The notes: generated from the sequence alone by a model not told the origin. A stretch of 64,000 nt of DNA from Mesobacillus sp. AQ2 (GCF_030122805.1 NZ_CP126080.1:3291001-3355000), one strand, 5' to 3'; counted from the first letter of the stretch, positions 36,779 to 45,977 are shown. Numbers and translations are program-made.

Positions 36779-37621
36779 TTAAATGGATCTTGTTGCACTG
36801 CGTTTTTTTAGCCAGATAGCCAGCACAAGGATGAATACAGCAATCATGACAATGGTTCCGCCGGGAGCGAGATCCATGTAGTATGACAGGAATAAGCCCC
36901 CCAGCACCGAAATTTCACCGAACAGGATGGAGAAGAAAATCGTCTGCTTGAATCCTTTGGCGAACCGGATGCTTGCTGCCACCGGCAAAGTCATAAGGGA
37001 CGAAACAAGCAGGATGCCAACGATCCTCATGGAAGCTGCAATCACCAGTGCCACCATGACGATGAAAATAAAGTGCAATGACTTTGCAGCAATTCCGGTT
37101 GCCCTAGCATATTCTTCATCAAATGATAACAGAAACAGTTCTTTGTACAGCAAAGCAACGAGTGCGATCACCAGGATACTAATAATCAGGATGGTCCATA
37201 AATCCGCTCTGCTTACAGCGCTGACGCTTCCAAATAAATAACTGAACAAATCTGTATTGAAGCCGTCGGCAAGTGAAATAAAAATAACGCCGAGTCCAAT
37301 TCCACCCGAAAGGATAATCGGAATTGCCAGTTCCTGATAATGCTTATAAACTGTGCGGAGTTTTTCAATGAACAGCGATCCGCCAACCGAAAAAGCCATC
37401 CCCATGTAAAGCGGATTTAGGCCGCTGAAAACCATGAACTTTTTCTCAAGCAGCAGGCTTGCTGCGATTCCCGCCAAGGTAACATGGCTAAGGGCATCAG
37501 CTATAAGGGAAAGCCTTCTTACAACAATGAAAACGCCGAGAAGGGGAGCGATCACACCAATGATCATGCCGGTCAAAAAGGCATTCTGCAAAAACTCGTA
37601 TTGCATCAGTCCACTAATCAT
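36779..37621 (-). CDS. znuB: Zinc ABC transporter permease (ZnuB/ZurM-type)
   Basis: Start ATG 37621 has GGGGGAGG 8 bases upstream and gives 280 residues. The protein has about eight membrane helices and the ABC-3 family block VRRLSLIADALSHVTLAGIA (about 34-53). It starts inside the last codons of the upstream ATPase gene (8-bp overlap) and ends 12 bases before zur, so all three form one operon. Imports zinc, inferred from zur linkage. Confidence 0.92.
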   Translation of the reverse strand: MISGLMQYEFLQNAFLTGMIIGVIAPLLGVFIVVRRLSLIADALSHVTLAGIAASLLLEKKFMVFSGLNPLYMGMAFSVGGSLFIEKLRTVYKHYQELAIPIILSGGIGLGVIFISLADGFNTDLFSYLFGSVSAVSRADLWTILIISILVIALVALLYKELFLLSFDEEYARATGIAAKSLHFIFIVMVALVIAASMRIVGILLVSSLMTLPVAASIRFAKGFKQTIFFSILFGEISVLGGLFLSYYMDLAPGGTIVMIAVFILVLAIWLKKRSATRSI

Positions 37622-38408
37622 GATGGTGGCCTCCCCCGTGATGATGATCATGGTCATGAGTCAAAACATGCACATCATGCCCATATATTTCTGATACATC
37701 ATTCAGCTTCAATTGTTCGAATTCCTCGGCACTTCCATGGAAATGCATATTTTTATTCAAGCATGCTACATTTGTGACTTTTTCGGAAATCGTGCCGATA
37801 TCATGTGTCACCAGAAGCAAAGTAATTCCCTTCTCTTTGTTAAGTGTTTCGAGCATTTCATAAAAGGAGTTTACATTCTGCACGTCGACACCGACCGTCG
37901 GCTCATCCAGAATCAGCAATTCAGGTTCGCTCACAAGTGCCCTGGCAATGAACACTCTTTGCTGCTGGCCCCCGGATAGCTCACCGATATTCCTGTCCAG
38001 GAATTTTCCCATCCCGACAGATTCAATCGCCAGTTTAATCTTTGCATGGTCTGTCTTCTTTAAAAAATGGAACAGCCCGAGTTTTTTCGTCAACCCGCTG
38101 GCCACCACCTCAAAAACAGTAGCAGGGAAGCCCGTGTTGAAGGAATTGGCCTTTTGCGACACAAACCCGATTTTATGCTGCTCCCTAAACTTATTGATAT
38201 CCTGTCCAAACAGTCGGATAGTGCCTGTTTGTGGCTTGATGAGACCAAGCATCAGCTTCAGCAGCGTCGACTTTCCAGATCCATTAGGACCAACGATTGC
38301 CAAAAAGCTCCCTCGAAGAATAGACAGATTTATATTTTCAAGTACATTTTCTTTATCGTATCGGTAATAAACATCCTGTACCTGGACGATGTAATCATTC
38401 GTATCCAC
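37614..38408 (-). CDS. znuC: Zinc ABC transporter ATP-binding protein (ZnuC/ZurA-type) with His-rich tail
   Basis: GTG at 38408 is chosen for its AGGTGA site 5 bases upstream. The 264-residue ATPase has Walker A VGPNGSGKST (about 40-49), signature LSGGQQQR, Walker B LLILDEP and VTHD. The C-terminus is very rich in histidine (HDVHVLTHDHDHHHGGGHHHD), which may bind or store zinc. First gene of the znuC-znuB-zur operon; promoter and Zur-like box lie upstream. Confidence 0.93.
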   Translation of the reverse strand: MDTNDYIVQVQDVYYRYDKENVLENINLSILRGSFLAIVGPNGSGKSTLLKLMLGLIKPQTGTIRLFGQDINKFREQHKIGFVSQKANSFNTGFPATVFEVVASGLTKKLGLFHFLKKTDHAKIKLAIESVGMGKFLDRNIGELSGGQQQRVFIARALVSEPELLILDEPTVGVDVQNVNSFYEMLETLNKEKGITLLLVTHDIGTISEKVTNVACLNKNMHFHGSAEEFEQLKLNDVSEIYGHDVHVLTHDHDHHHGGGHHHD

Positions 38409-38421
38409 TTTTATCACCTGC

Positions 38422-38444
38422 AAAATAAGAATCATTCCGATTTA
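38422..38444 (-). promoter_or_regulatory. Candidate Zur box of the zinc transporter operon
   Basis: On the minus strand the site reads TAAATCGGAATGATTCTT and then ATTTT. The left half matches the Bacillus Zur consensus AAATCGTAATNATTACGATTT at all but one base; the right half is degenerate. It lies 8 bases downstream of the -10 element, over the likely transcription start. Confidence 0.65.
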
Positions 38445-38452
38445 CTTTAAGT

Positions 38453-38481
38453 AGTATATCTCTTACTGCCCATAAAGTAAA
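38453..38481 (-). promoter_or_regulatory. Sigma-A-type promoter of the znuC-znuB-zur operon
   Basis: On the minus strand: TTTACT (38476-38481), 17-bp spacer, TATACT (38453-38458). Confidence 0.65.
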
Positions 38482-38559
38482 CAAAAGAACTTTCCACTCA
38501 AGAAAATTGTCACGAATTTAGAACTGGGCACATACCCTACTATGAAGGAGTGATGATCT

Positions 38560-38814
38560 TTGGCTATTTTTGAAAATATCATTAACCATAAAATAAGCAG
38601 CATAACGGCGGATGAGCTGCTGAGATACGCCTCTCAATTCAATATATCCATAACAGAGGCACAAGCAGATAAGATCGCCAGATACTTACGCGGTAAAAAG
38701 GTCAATATCTTTAATGATTCAGAAAGAACGGCACTCATTAAGCAAATTGCCAGAATCACCAACCCGGAAACCGCAAGGGAAGTCAATAAATTGTTTGTGA
38801 AATTCACGAAATAG
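38560..38814 (+). CDS. yqfT: YqfT, DUF2624 family small protein
   Basis: TTG start at 38560 with AAGGAG 9 bases upstream. The 84-residue product (MAIFENIINHKISSITADEL) is helical, contains NISITEAQADKIARYLRGK and ends KLFVKFTK. This is DUF2624, found beside the zinc transporter in bacilli. Function unknown. It is divergent from znuC. Confidence 0.8.
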   Translation: MAIFENIINHKISSITADELLRYASQFNISITEAQADKIARYLRGKKVNIFNDSERTALIKQIARITNPETAREVNKLFVKFTK

Positions 38815-38819
38815 GGTTT

Positions 38820-39085
38820 GTGTCCGTCGTAGAAATCTATGACGGACATTTTTTCGTCTTTCTTTAGGGTTTTTGTCCATCATGGGCTTGATGACGGACA
38901 CTTTTTCCCTTCTCTCAAGCACTTTTGTCCATCATGACCCTGATGACGGACACTTTTTCCCTTCTCTCCGGCATTTTTGTCCATCATGAACCCGATGACG
39001 GACACTTTTCTCCTTCTCTCCACTATTTCTGTCCATCATCAACCCGAGGACGGACACTTCCACCCTCTATGTCCATCATCACTGT
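38820..39085 (+). repeat. Second 52-bp-period array: tandem terminator-like hairpins
   Basis: GTCC of successive hairpins starts at 38822, 38875, 38927, 38979 and 39031, so the period is 52-53 bp; a partial unit follows at 39071. Each unit has arms GTCCATCAT and ATGACGGAC and, in most, an ACTTTTTCCC-type T run, then the spacer TTCTCTC. The first unit is the yqfT terminator. Reading frames within it are not genes. From 39086 to 39141 nothing else is seen. Confidence 0.88.
38822..38847 (+). terminator. Terminator after yqfT, first unit of the 52-bp array
   Basis: An 11-pair stem GTCCGTCGTAG / CTATGACGGAC (one G-T pair) with a 4-nt loop, followed by ATTTTTT. Confidence 0.85.
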
Positions 39086-39141
39086 TATTATTTCCTCTAA
39101 AAGGTAATACTCATTATCGTTTAACCTCAACAAAAAGAAAA

Positions 39142-39166
39142 AAGCTGCGGAGTGTCCGCAGCTTTT
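39142..39166 (-). terminator. Terminator after nfo
   Basis: An 11-bp stem AAAGCTGCGGA / TCCGCAGCTTT, then TTTCTTTTTG on the minus strand. Confidence 0.9.
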
Positions 39167-39168
39167 GT

Positions 39169-40059
39169 TTAGTCATTCATGATTGTGTCTAGCAGGTTTT
39201 CTTCGAATTTCTTGTTTTTCAGCATCGCGATTTCATGTTTGTATGGCGCTTTTTTATTATTCTTGTCAGGACCGACAAATGGGGTTTCAAGGATTTTTGG
39301 TATTTGCGTCAGTTGCGGGTGATGGACGATGTAGTTTAATGCTTCAAAGCCGATATGGCCGAAACCGATATTTTCATGGCGGTCTTTCCTTGTCCCGAAC
39401 TCATTTTTGCTGTCATTGATGTGCATGACTTTAAGCCTGTCGAGTCCGATGATTTTATCGAATTCGTTCAGCACGCCATCGAAATCCTCGACGATTCGAT
39501 AACCTGCGTCATGGGTATGGCAGGTATCAAAGCAGACAGAAAGCTTGTCATTGTATTTGACACCGTCGATGATCATCGCAAGCTCCTCAAAAGACTTCCC
39601 GCATTCTGATCCTTTTCCGGCCATGGTTTCCAGAGCGATTTGGACTTTGTCTTCTGCGCTAAGGACCTCGTTCAGGCCTTCAATGATTTTCTCGATTCCT
39701 TTGTCTGAACCTGCACCTACGTGTGCACCTGGATGCAGCACAATTTGCTTCGCTCCAATGGCTTCAGTCCTGTCGATTTCACTCCGCAAAAACCTGACTC
39801 CCAAATCGAAGGTGTCAGGATTCTGGGTGTTCCCGATATTGATGATATATGGAGCATGGACAACAATCTCGCTGATGCCATTTTGCTCCATATGCAGGCG
39901 CCCTGCTTCAATATTCAGGTCCTCGATTTTCTTCCTTCTAGTATTCTGAGGTGCTCCAGTATAGATCATGAAAGTATTTGCACCATATGAGACAGCTTCT
40001 TCGCTCGCTGCTAGCAGCATTTTCTTGCCGCTCATTGAAACATGTGAGCCAATTAACAT
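39169..40059 (-). CDS. nfo: Endonuclease IV (AP endonuclease Nfo)
   Basis: Cuts DNA 5' of abasic sites in base excision repair. The 296-residue TIM-barrel protein starts [20 protein letters not shown] and shows the metal-site blocks VLHPGAHVG (about 109), [26 protein letters not shown] (about 174) and [20 protein letters not shown] (about 214-233). It starts 21 bases after cshB and shares its transcript, as in B. subtilis. Confidence 0.96.
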   Translation of the reverse strand: MLIGSHVSMSGKKMLLAASEEAVSYGANTFMIYTGAPQNTRRKKIEDLNIEAGRLHMEQNGISEIVVHAPYIINIGNTQNPDTFDLGVRFLRSEIDRTEAIGAKQIVLHPGAHVGAGSDKGIEKIIEGLNEVLSAEDKVQIALETMAGKGSECGKSFEELAMIIDGVKYNDKLSVCFDTCHTHDAGYRIVEDFDGVLNEFDKIIGLDRLKVMHINDSKNEFGTRKDRHENIGFGHIGFEALNYIVHHPQLTQIPKILETPFVGPDKNNKKAPYKHEIAMLKNKKFEENLLDTIMND

Positions 40060-40080
40060 CTAGATCTCTCCTAAATCCCT

Positions 40081-41397
40081 TTATTTATTTCTCTTCTGGA
40101 TACGGTTTTCGCGTTTTTTGATTTTATCCATTTCATATTTCATCTTCTTTTTATAGCCTGGTTTTACCCTTTTAGGCTTGGAGACAAGCGTCTTTGCCTT
40201 CGCCTCGCCTGCTGTTTCCTTCTTCTTGCGGTTCTGTCTTCTGTTTCGCTCTTCTATTTCGGTAAATTCACCTTTTTTCAAGTCGATGTGTTTGAAAGTG
40301 ATGCCCATCTTTTCCAGGCGAACCAGTGCATCTTCATCGCTCTGCTCGTAGATTGTCAATGCAACCCCTGATGACCCGGCACGCGCAGTCCTTCCGACCC
40401 TGTGGATATAAAAATCAAGGTCCGTTGGCAGCTCGTAGTTGATGACATGGCTGATGCCCTCGATGTCGATTCCTCTTGCAGCGAGGTCTGTCGCAACCAG
40501 GTACTGGAACTCAAGGTCCTTGATTTGCTTCATGACCCGTTTACGTTCCCTCGGACTGAGATCACCATGGATCCTGCCGACCTTCATGCCCTTTTGAATC
40601 AGACCATCCGCAATTTCATCCGCTTTTTTCTTTGTATTCGCGAATACAATCCCCAAATATGGATTGAATGCCAGCAATGCAGAGTGCACAAGGCCAATTT
40701 TATCCCGGTGCCTTGAAGGAAGGAGAATGTGTTCTATCTTCGCCGCTGTAGCTTGGTTAGGATCGATCTGGACGTATTTAGGGTTTTCCATGTACTTTTT
40801 CAAAAACGGTTTAAGTTTTTCAGGAATGGTAGCCGAGAATACGAGCATCTGAAGCTTTTCCGGCATGCGGGATGCAAATTGGTCGATGTCCTCGATGAAT
40901 CCCATATCGAGCATCAAATCTGCCTCATCAATAACGAGGGTATTGGCTGTATGCACAAACAAAGCGTTTTCCTTCACGAGGTCGTTGATCCTGCCTGGCG
41001 TGCCAATCACGATTTGCGGCTGGGTCTTCAGCTTCTCGATGGTTCTTTGCTTATCCGTTCCGCCAATATAGCAGCGGGCAGTGATCTGCTCTCCCTCCGG
41101 AGCATGTTCAGCTATTTTAAGGACTTCATGATAAATCTGGTTGGCAAGTTCACGAGTCGGTGCCGTGATGACTGCCTGTACTTCATTGCGCGAAGGATCA
41201 AGCTTGTCCATGATCGGCAGGACATAGGCATGCGTCTTTCCCGTCCCTGTCTGTGATTGACCGATCGCGCTGTCACCTTTCAGCACAGTCGGGATCAGAC
41301 GTTCCTGAATCTCAGTCGGCTCGTAAAAGCCTAATTTATTGATTGCATCTATAATGAACGGCTTCAGTTCATAACGTGTAAATTTCGTTTCACTCAT
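40081..41397 (-). CDS. cshB: DEAD-box RNA helicase CshB
   Basis: The 438-residue protein has all core motifs: Q motif near FYEPTEIQERLIP, Walker A SQTGTGKT (about 46-53), TPTRELA, DEAD in VIDEADLM (about 151-158), SAT in VFSATIP, and HRVGRTARAG. The C-terminus is strongly basic (ENRIQKRNK). CshB unwinds RNA in cold adaptation and ribosome work. Position before nfo supports the CshB paralogue rather than CshA. Confidence 0.95.
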   Translation of the reverse strand: MSETKFTRYELKPFIIDAINKLGFYEPTEIQERLIPTVLKGDSAIGQSQTGTGKTHAYVLPIMDKLDPSRNEVQAVITAPTRELANQIYHEVLKIAEHAPEGEQITARCYIGGTDKQRTIEKLKTQPQIVIGTPGRINDLVKENALFVHTANTLVIDEADLMLDMGFIEDIDQFASRMPEKLQMLVFSATIPEKLKPFLKKYMENPKYVQIDPNQATAAKIEHILLPSRHRDKIGLVHSALLAFNPYLGIVFANTKKKADEIADGLIQKGMKVGRIHGDLSPRERKRVMKQIKDLEFQYLVATDLAARGIDIEGISHVINYELPTDLDFYIHRVGRTARAGSSGVALTIYEQSDEDALVRLEKMGITFKHIDLKKGEFTEIEERNRRQNRKKKETAGEAKAKTLVSKPKRVKPGYKKKMKYEMDKIKKRENRIQKRNK

Positions 41398-41643
41398 TGA
41401 AAATCTCCTTTTTTTCCCCTGTCCCGCAAGTGTTTCCGGGATTACAGCCTGTTCCGTAAGCTGTTCTTTTTCAGGTTCATCCTGTAATTATAATAAAGAT
41501 TGCAGAAAATCTCCAATCAGTACTATCTTAACCTTTCCTATGAAAAAAACAAACCTGTTTCATTACATACTTTTTCCTTAAACCATTCCGGACTTCCCGC
41601 ATAGTCTAATAGGAGAAGATATATTGGGAAAGGAGGGGTCTCA

Positions 41644-42285
41644 ATGCTACAAGGACCCCATATGAATCCACGCGGAATGCCGAATCGCTTTCAAGGCCCC
41701 CGCATGATGGGAGGGCCGGGGATGGGCCAGCGTCAGATGTATTCCAATCCATTCGCCCAAGGCCCAATGATGCCGCCAGGCCAGATGCCGCGAATGGGGG
41801 GCAGGAATATGCGCTCAAGCCAGGGAGGCGGACTGCTCTCGAAGATATTGGGAAGAGGCACCGGCCAGCAAAATGGTCCAGCAGGTTTCTTAACTGGAGC
41901 CAATACAGCGACACGGGGAGCCGGCTCAGGCGGCGGAATCCTTAAATCACTCGCTGACCCATCCGCACTGAGCGGGTTTCTTACAAACACGCAAAAGGTA
42001 TTAGGCACGGCACAGCAGTTCGGTCCGATGATCCAGCAATATGGTCCGCTTGTCCGCAATCTGCCATCGATGTGGAAACTTTATCGAGGATTGAAGGATC
42101 TTCCGGATGCAGATGAACAAACAACTGAAGCGGAGACAAATCAGCCAGAAAAGAACAAGAACGAAAACAAGAGTAAGAGCAAGAGTAAGAACAAGAAGAA
42201 GCCAGTGAAAGCCGAAAACACAGCTGTATCAGACAAACCAGCCCAAAAGCAGAACGGGGCATCAACACCAAAACTTTTCATTTAG
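41644..42285 (+). CDS. yqfQ: YqfQ/VrrA family low-complexity protein
   Basis: The 213-residue product is rich in Gly, Met, Pro and Gln at its N-terminus (MNPRGMPNRFQGPRMMGGPG), has a middle block LADPSALSGFLTNTQKVLGT that is family-conserved, and a Lys/Ser/Asn-rich tail with KSKSKSKNKKK. VrrA/YqfQ in B. anthracis is the classical variable-repeat locus; here the low-complexity head has short imperfect repeats only. AGGAGG lies before the ATG. Function unknown; may be spore-related. Confidence 0.82.
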   Translation: MLQGPHMNPRGMPNRFQGPRMMGGPGMGQRQMYSNPFAQGPMMPPGQMPRMGGRNMRSSQGGGLLSKILGRGTGQQNGPAGFLTGANTATRGAGSGGGILKSLADPSALSGFLTNTQKVLGTAQQFGPMIQQYGPLVRNLPSMWKLYRGLKDLPDADEQTTEAETNQPEKNKNENKSKSKSKNKKKPVKAENTAVSDKPAQKQNGASTPKLFI

Positions 42286-42392
42286 TCTGAAGAATAGTTA
42301 ATTCTTCCTTCCGGAAATCCTCTTTTGTAATCTTTCTATAAGTCTTATATAATAAAAGAAAGAATCAGAGGTATTCTTAGGAGGATGACTCA

Positions 42393-43346
42393 ATGAATGT
42401 AATTAAAATTTCGCCGCGCGGCTATTGCTACGGCGTTGTCGACGCAATGGTCATTGCCCGCAATGCTGCATTGGATAAAAGCTTGCCGCGACCTATATAT
42501 ATACTGGGAATGATTGTCCATAACAAGCATGTTACCGATGCATTTGAAGAAGAAGGCATCATCACTCTGGACGGAAACAACCGTAAGGAGATCCTCGAAA
42601 AAGTTGAGGGCGGGACAGTTATTTTCACTGCGCATGGAATCTCCCCTGAGGTCAGGGAGCTTGCCAGGAAAAAAGGGCTGGTATCGATTGATGCTACATG
42701 TCCGGATGTCACGAACACCCATAACCTGATTCGCGATAAGGAAAAAGAAGGCTGCGAAGTCATTTACATTGGCAAAAAAGGGCATCCAGAGCCAGAGGGT
42801 GCCGTTGGCGTTGCTCCCGGAATCGTCCATCTTGTAGAAACAGAAGCTGATGTGGAAGCATTGAATTTACATGCTGAGAAATTGATTGTTACCAATCAAA
42901 CAACCATGAGCCAGTGGGACGTTGCCGAGATTATGGAAAAAGTAAAAGAAAAGTATCCACACGCAGAGGTGCACAGAGAAATCTGCATGGCAACACAGGT
43001 ACGGCAGGAGGCCGTGGCAGAGCAGGCGAAAGAAGCGGATGTCCTGATTGTCGTGGGTGATCCAAAGAGCAATAACTCCAACCGCCTTGCCCAGGTATCA
43101 CAAGAAATCGCCAGTACTAAAGCCTATCGGATTGCCGATATTACCGAACTTGAAATTGATTGGATCAAGGATGCCGAAACAGTAGCCGTCACTTCCGGCG
43201 CATCGACTCCGACACCAATCACAAAAGAAGTCATCACTTTCCTTGAACAGTTTGACCAGGAAAACGAAGCAACCTGGGTAAAAGAGAAAAAGGTGCCACT
43301 CTCTAAAATTCTGCCGAAGGTTAAGAAAACCGAAGCAAGTGTATAA
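42393..43346 (+). CDS. ispH: 4-Hydroxy-3-methylbut-2-enyl diphosphate reductase (IspH/LytB)
   Basis: Last step of the MEP pathway, giving IPP and DMAPP. The 317-residue protein has the three cluster cysteines in SPRGYCYGV (Cys12), DATCPDVTN (about 103) and the late region [11 protein letters not shown] (about 193), plus the active-site TAHGIS and NQTTMSQ. TAGGAGGA precedes the ATG. With ispG in this window the two iron-sulfur steps of the pathway are both present. Confidence 0.97.
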   Translation: MNVIKISPRGYCYGVVDAMVIARNAALDKSLPRPIYILGMIVHNKHVTDAFEEEGIITLDGNNRKEILEKVEGGTVIFTAHGISPEVRELARKKGLVSIDATCPDVTNTHNLIRDKEKEGCEVIYIGKKGHPEPEGAVGVAPGIVHLVETEADVEALNLHAEKLIVTNQTTMSQWDVAEIMEKVKEKYPHAEVHREICMATQVRQEAVAEQAKEADVLIVVGDPKSNNSNRLAQVSQEIASTKAYRIADITELEIDWIKDAETVAVTSGASTPTPITKEVITFLEQFDQENEATWVKEKKVPLSKILPKVKKTEASV

Positions 43347-43350
43347 GATG

Positions 43351-43380
43351 AAAGCAGCCCGAAAGAATTCGGGCTGCTTT
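43351..43380 (+). terminator. Terminator after ispH
   Basis: A 13-bp perfect stem AAAGCAGCCCGAA / TTCGGGCTGCTTT, then TTTT. Confidence 0.95.
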
Positions 43381-43453
43381 TTTGGTACGAGAGGCTACTG
43401 CTTCCGACTTCCATTCTGGATTTGGGTTAGCTCCTAGTTCTGCAAAAGATGCA

Positions 43454-44569
43454 TTAGATAAAAGTAAAAGGGTCAGTGTCAATTTCTGAAGCCAAGAACT
43501 GGACATCATACCCTTTTTCCTTACAGAGCCTTTCCATGACGCTGGCGGTTCCTTTTTTCATGATTTTTTCAACATTATGTCCGGGATCAATCATGTTCAA
43601 GCCGTCCATCAGTGCGTCATGTGCAGTGTGATAATAGATATCGCCTGTTATGTACACATCAGCTCCCCGGAACTTTGCCTGAGTGAAGTACTTATTCCCG
43701 TCACCGCCAAGGACAGCTGCTTTTTTCACTTTAGCATTCAAGTCCCCGACTACTCGCACTTTGTTGACACCAAGCGCTTCCTTCACAAAGTTTGCATAAT
43801 CTCCCAGGGTTGTCTCCTCGACTTTTCCGATTCTGCCCAGTCCAAGCTGTTCTCCGCTATTCTCCAGTCTATATACATCATAGGCGACCTCTTCATAAGG
43901 GTGCGCTTTGATCATAGCCTGGATTACCTTCTTTTCGATACTCTGCGGAAAAACCGTTTCAATCCGGACTTCATTAACTGCTTCAAGCTTTCCCTGTTCG
44001 CCGATATGAGGGTTCGTGTTTTCCCCGGGCAGGAATCGTCCCTTTCCTGAGGCTGTGAAGGAACAATGTCTATAATCACCGATCGCCCCTGCCCCTGCAT
44101 TTCCTAATGCCTCACGGATTTGCTCTGCATTTTCCTCAGGTACAAAAACAACCAGTTTTTTCAGCTGGTCTTCATAAGTCGGAACCAGTACCTGGGGATC
44201 CTTAAGGCCAAGTGCCTCCGCAAGCAGGTCATTCACTCCGCCTTTTGCGACATCAAGATTTGTATGTGCAGCATAAACCGCGATGTCATGTTTGATCAGC
44301 CTGGCAATCATTCTGCCTGCCGGTGTGTCCGTCGCGATTTTTTTCAATGGCCGGAAAATCGGCGGGTGGTGGGCAATGATTAACTGAACATTCTTTGTGA
44401 TCGCCTCTTCTACCACTTCCTCTGTAACATCGAGAGCGATCAGGACATTTTCAACCGGCTGGTTCAATGCCCCAATTTGCAGGCCAATCTTGTCGCCTTC
44501 CATCGCGAAGGCTTTGGGTGAAAATTGTTCGAAAAGCTGGATCACTTCATGCCCATTTACTTTTTTCAC
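43454..44569 (-). CDS. yqfO: Nif3-like dinuclear metal-centre protein YqfO
   Basis: The 371-residue protein has the two-part NIF3 metal domain: ALDVTEEVVEEAI and IIAHHPPIFRPL (about 66) N-terminal, YITGDIYYHTAHDAL and DPGHNVEKI C-terminal, with a CutA-like insert (about 125-235) typical of Gram-positive members. It may act as a GTP cyclohydrolase-like or regulatory protein; function is unsettled. GTG start at 44569 overlaps the trmK stop, with GGAGG 7 bases upstream. Confidence 0.92.
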   Translation of the reverse strand: MKKVNGHEVIQLFEQFSPKAFAMEGDKIGLQIGALNQPVENVLIALDVTEEVVEEAITKNVQLIIAHHPPIFRPLKKIATDTPAGRMIARLIKHDIAVYAAHTNLDVAKGGVNDLLAEALGLKDPQVLVPTYEDQLKKLVVFVPEENAEQIREALGNAGAGAIGDYRHCSFTASGKGRFLPGENTNPHIGEQGKLEAVNEVRIETVFPQSIEKKVIQAMIKAHPYEEVAYDVYRLENSGEQLGLGRIGKVEETTLGDYANFVKEALGVNKVRVVGDLNAKVKKAAVLGGDGNKYFTQAKFRGADVYITGDIYYHTAHDALMDGLNMIDPGHNVEKIMKKGTASVMERLCKEKGYDVQFLASEIDTDPFTFI

Positions 44570-45276
44570 TGGAACGCCTCCTCTGCCATTTTAAGTTTCT
44601 TCTCTAATTCCCTCTTCTTGCTTTCTGTTTCTTCATTTTGTACAGCTTCATCCAGCTGCTTTAATATCCGCTGCCAATTTTTTATCTCTGCGTTCCATTT
44701 TTCCATGAATATTGCAGATTTTTCCCTCAATAAAATTGGGCCAAACAGAATGCCATTTTCGAGATTGAAGCCCTGATATGCTTTTAATGGTTCGCCTTTT
44801 TCGGCAACAAGGATTTCGTAGATCTTTCCATCTTCTTTCAGGATTTCTTCTTCTACAAGCTCCCATCCGTTGTCAATCAGCCACCTGCGCACTGCAAAGC
44901 TTCCCACATTTGGCTGTAACACCAGCCTGGTGACTCCTTCGAGCTTCGATTTCCCTTTTTCCAAAATAGATGAGATCAATGTTCCGCCCATGCCGGCAAT
45001 CGTAATGCAATCCACTTCTCCTGGATCAATCACTTCGAGTCCGTCACCCTTACGGACGGTGATCCAGTCTGTTAGATTTTCCTCTCGAACCTGCTCAAGG
45101 GCAGATTGGAACGGTCCATTGGCGACCTCTCCTGCAATGGCCTTCGGAACGGCCCCCTTTTTAACTACATAACAAGGAAGATAGGCATGATCGGAGCCGA
45201 TATCGGCAAGCCTGGCACCTTGCGGAATATTGTTTGCAACGGCATTCAGCCGGTCTGAGAGCTTTTCAGCATTCAT
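44566..45276 (-). CDS. trmK: tRNA (adenine-22 N1)-methyltransferase TrmK
   Basis: Start ATG 45276 follows AGGTGA by 5 bases. The 236-residue Rossmann-fold enzyme has the SAM site RLADIGSDHAYLP (about 21-33), CITIAGMGG (about 86) and LQPNVGS. It methylates A22 in bacterial tRNAs. A C-terminal coiled coil (RILKQLDEAVQNEETESKKR) completes it. Coupled to yqfO by a 4-base overlap. Confidence 0.94.
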   Translation of the reverse strand: MNAEKLSDRLNAVANNIPQGARLADIGSDHAYLPCYVVKKGAVPKAIAGEVANGPFQSALEQVREENLTDWITVRKGDGLEVIDPGEVDCITIAGMGGTLISSILEKGKSKLEGVTRLVLQPNVGSFAVRRWLIDNGWELVEEEILKEDGKIYEILVAEKGEPLKAYQGFNLENGILFGPILLREKSAIFMEKWNAEIKNWQRILKQLDEAVQNEETESKKRELEKKLKMAEEAFQ

Positions 45277-45395
45277 AAAAGTCACCTACTAAATCATATT
45301 TTACTTTTATAAGTATATGAAAACCGCCCGCCCCTTGTCCAATCATCGAAAAAAGCTGACGGCAGAGAACTGGATTGCGGACTATTTAAAATAGT

Positions 45396-45426
45396 AAAGG
45401 CCCTCTGCAAAAAGCAAAGAGCCTTT
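45396..45426 (-). terminator. Terminator after cccA
   Basis: On the minus strand AAAGGCTCTTTGC pairs with GCAGAGGGCCTTT (G-T pairs allowed), then ACTATTTT. Confidence 0.75.
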
Positions 45427-45432
45427 AAAAAA

Positions 45433-45795
45433 TTACTTCAATTCTTTTACGATCCATTCAGCCATTTGTTCTTCCTTGCCTGCAGCCATTCCAGGAGGCA
45501 TGTTGCCTTTACCATTTGTCAGAATGTCTTTGATTTCGTCTTTGGAGTACTTGCTGCCTACACCTTTTAGCGCGGGACCAGATACACCTTCATACTGGTT
45601 GCCGTGGCAGCCTGCACAAGTTTGCTGGTAAAACTCCTCTGGGTTCACTTCAGCAGTTTCTTCGGTCTTTCCGCCGCCTTCTTTTTCCTTCGTAAGATCC
45701 TTAGCGTCACCAAGACCTTTGAAAGAAAGCAGGAACATCAAGCCGATCCCCATTACCATGATCAATACAAACGGGATAATTGGATTACGATTCAT
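45433..45795 (-). CDS. cccA: Membrane-anchored cytochrome c550
   Basis: The 120-residue protein has an N-terminal membrane anchor (MNRNPIIPFVLIMVMGIGLM), an acidic linker and a haem c domain with CAGCH (Cys-x-x-Cys-His) and the axial methionine in MPPGM. It carries electrons outside the membrane. The second of two adjacent ATGs is chosen for spacing to AGGAGG; the length equals B. subtilis CccA. A cre-like site lies upstream. Confidence 0.95.
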   Translation of the reverse strand: MNRNPIIPFVLIMVMGIGLMFLLSFKGLGDAKDLTKEKEGGGKTEETAEVNPEEFYQQTCAGCHGNQYEGVSGPALKGVGSKYSKDEIKDILTNGKGNMPPGMAAGKEEQMAEWIVKELK

Positions 45796-45858
45796 CATAT
45801 ACCCTCCTTTATGTACAACATCAACTAAATAATGATTTCACACAGATATTATTTTACT

Positions 45859-45873
45859 TGAAAAACGTTTACA
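45859..45873. promoter_or_regulatory. cre-like site upstream of cccA
   Basis: TGAAAAACGTTTACA resembles a cre site with one extra base in the left half. It lies 64-78 bases upstream of cccA, which is glucose-repressed in B. subtilis. Weak match. Confidence 0.35.
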
Positions 45874-45921
45874 GGGAAAGTAAAAAAGCAAACTTTGTCA
45901 CACATGTTCACAATTTAGACA

Positions 45922-45947
45922 AAAAACTCCATCAATTGATGAAGTTT
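45922..45947 (-). terminator. Terminator after the acyl-CoA dehydrogenase gene
   Basis: Stem AAAACT-CATCA / TGATG-AGTTTT (one G-T pair on the minus strand), followed by TTGTCT. Confidence 0.75.
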
Positions 45948-45977
45948 TGATGATTAAGGCATATTTAGGTTTCCCTT

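Noticed and set aside
38925..39192. Two overlapping small frames in the second array
   Set aside because: They translate the hairpin repeat and its T runs; no ribosome site and no conserved product.
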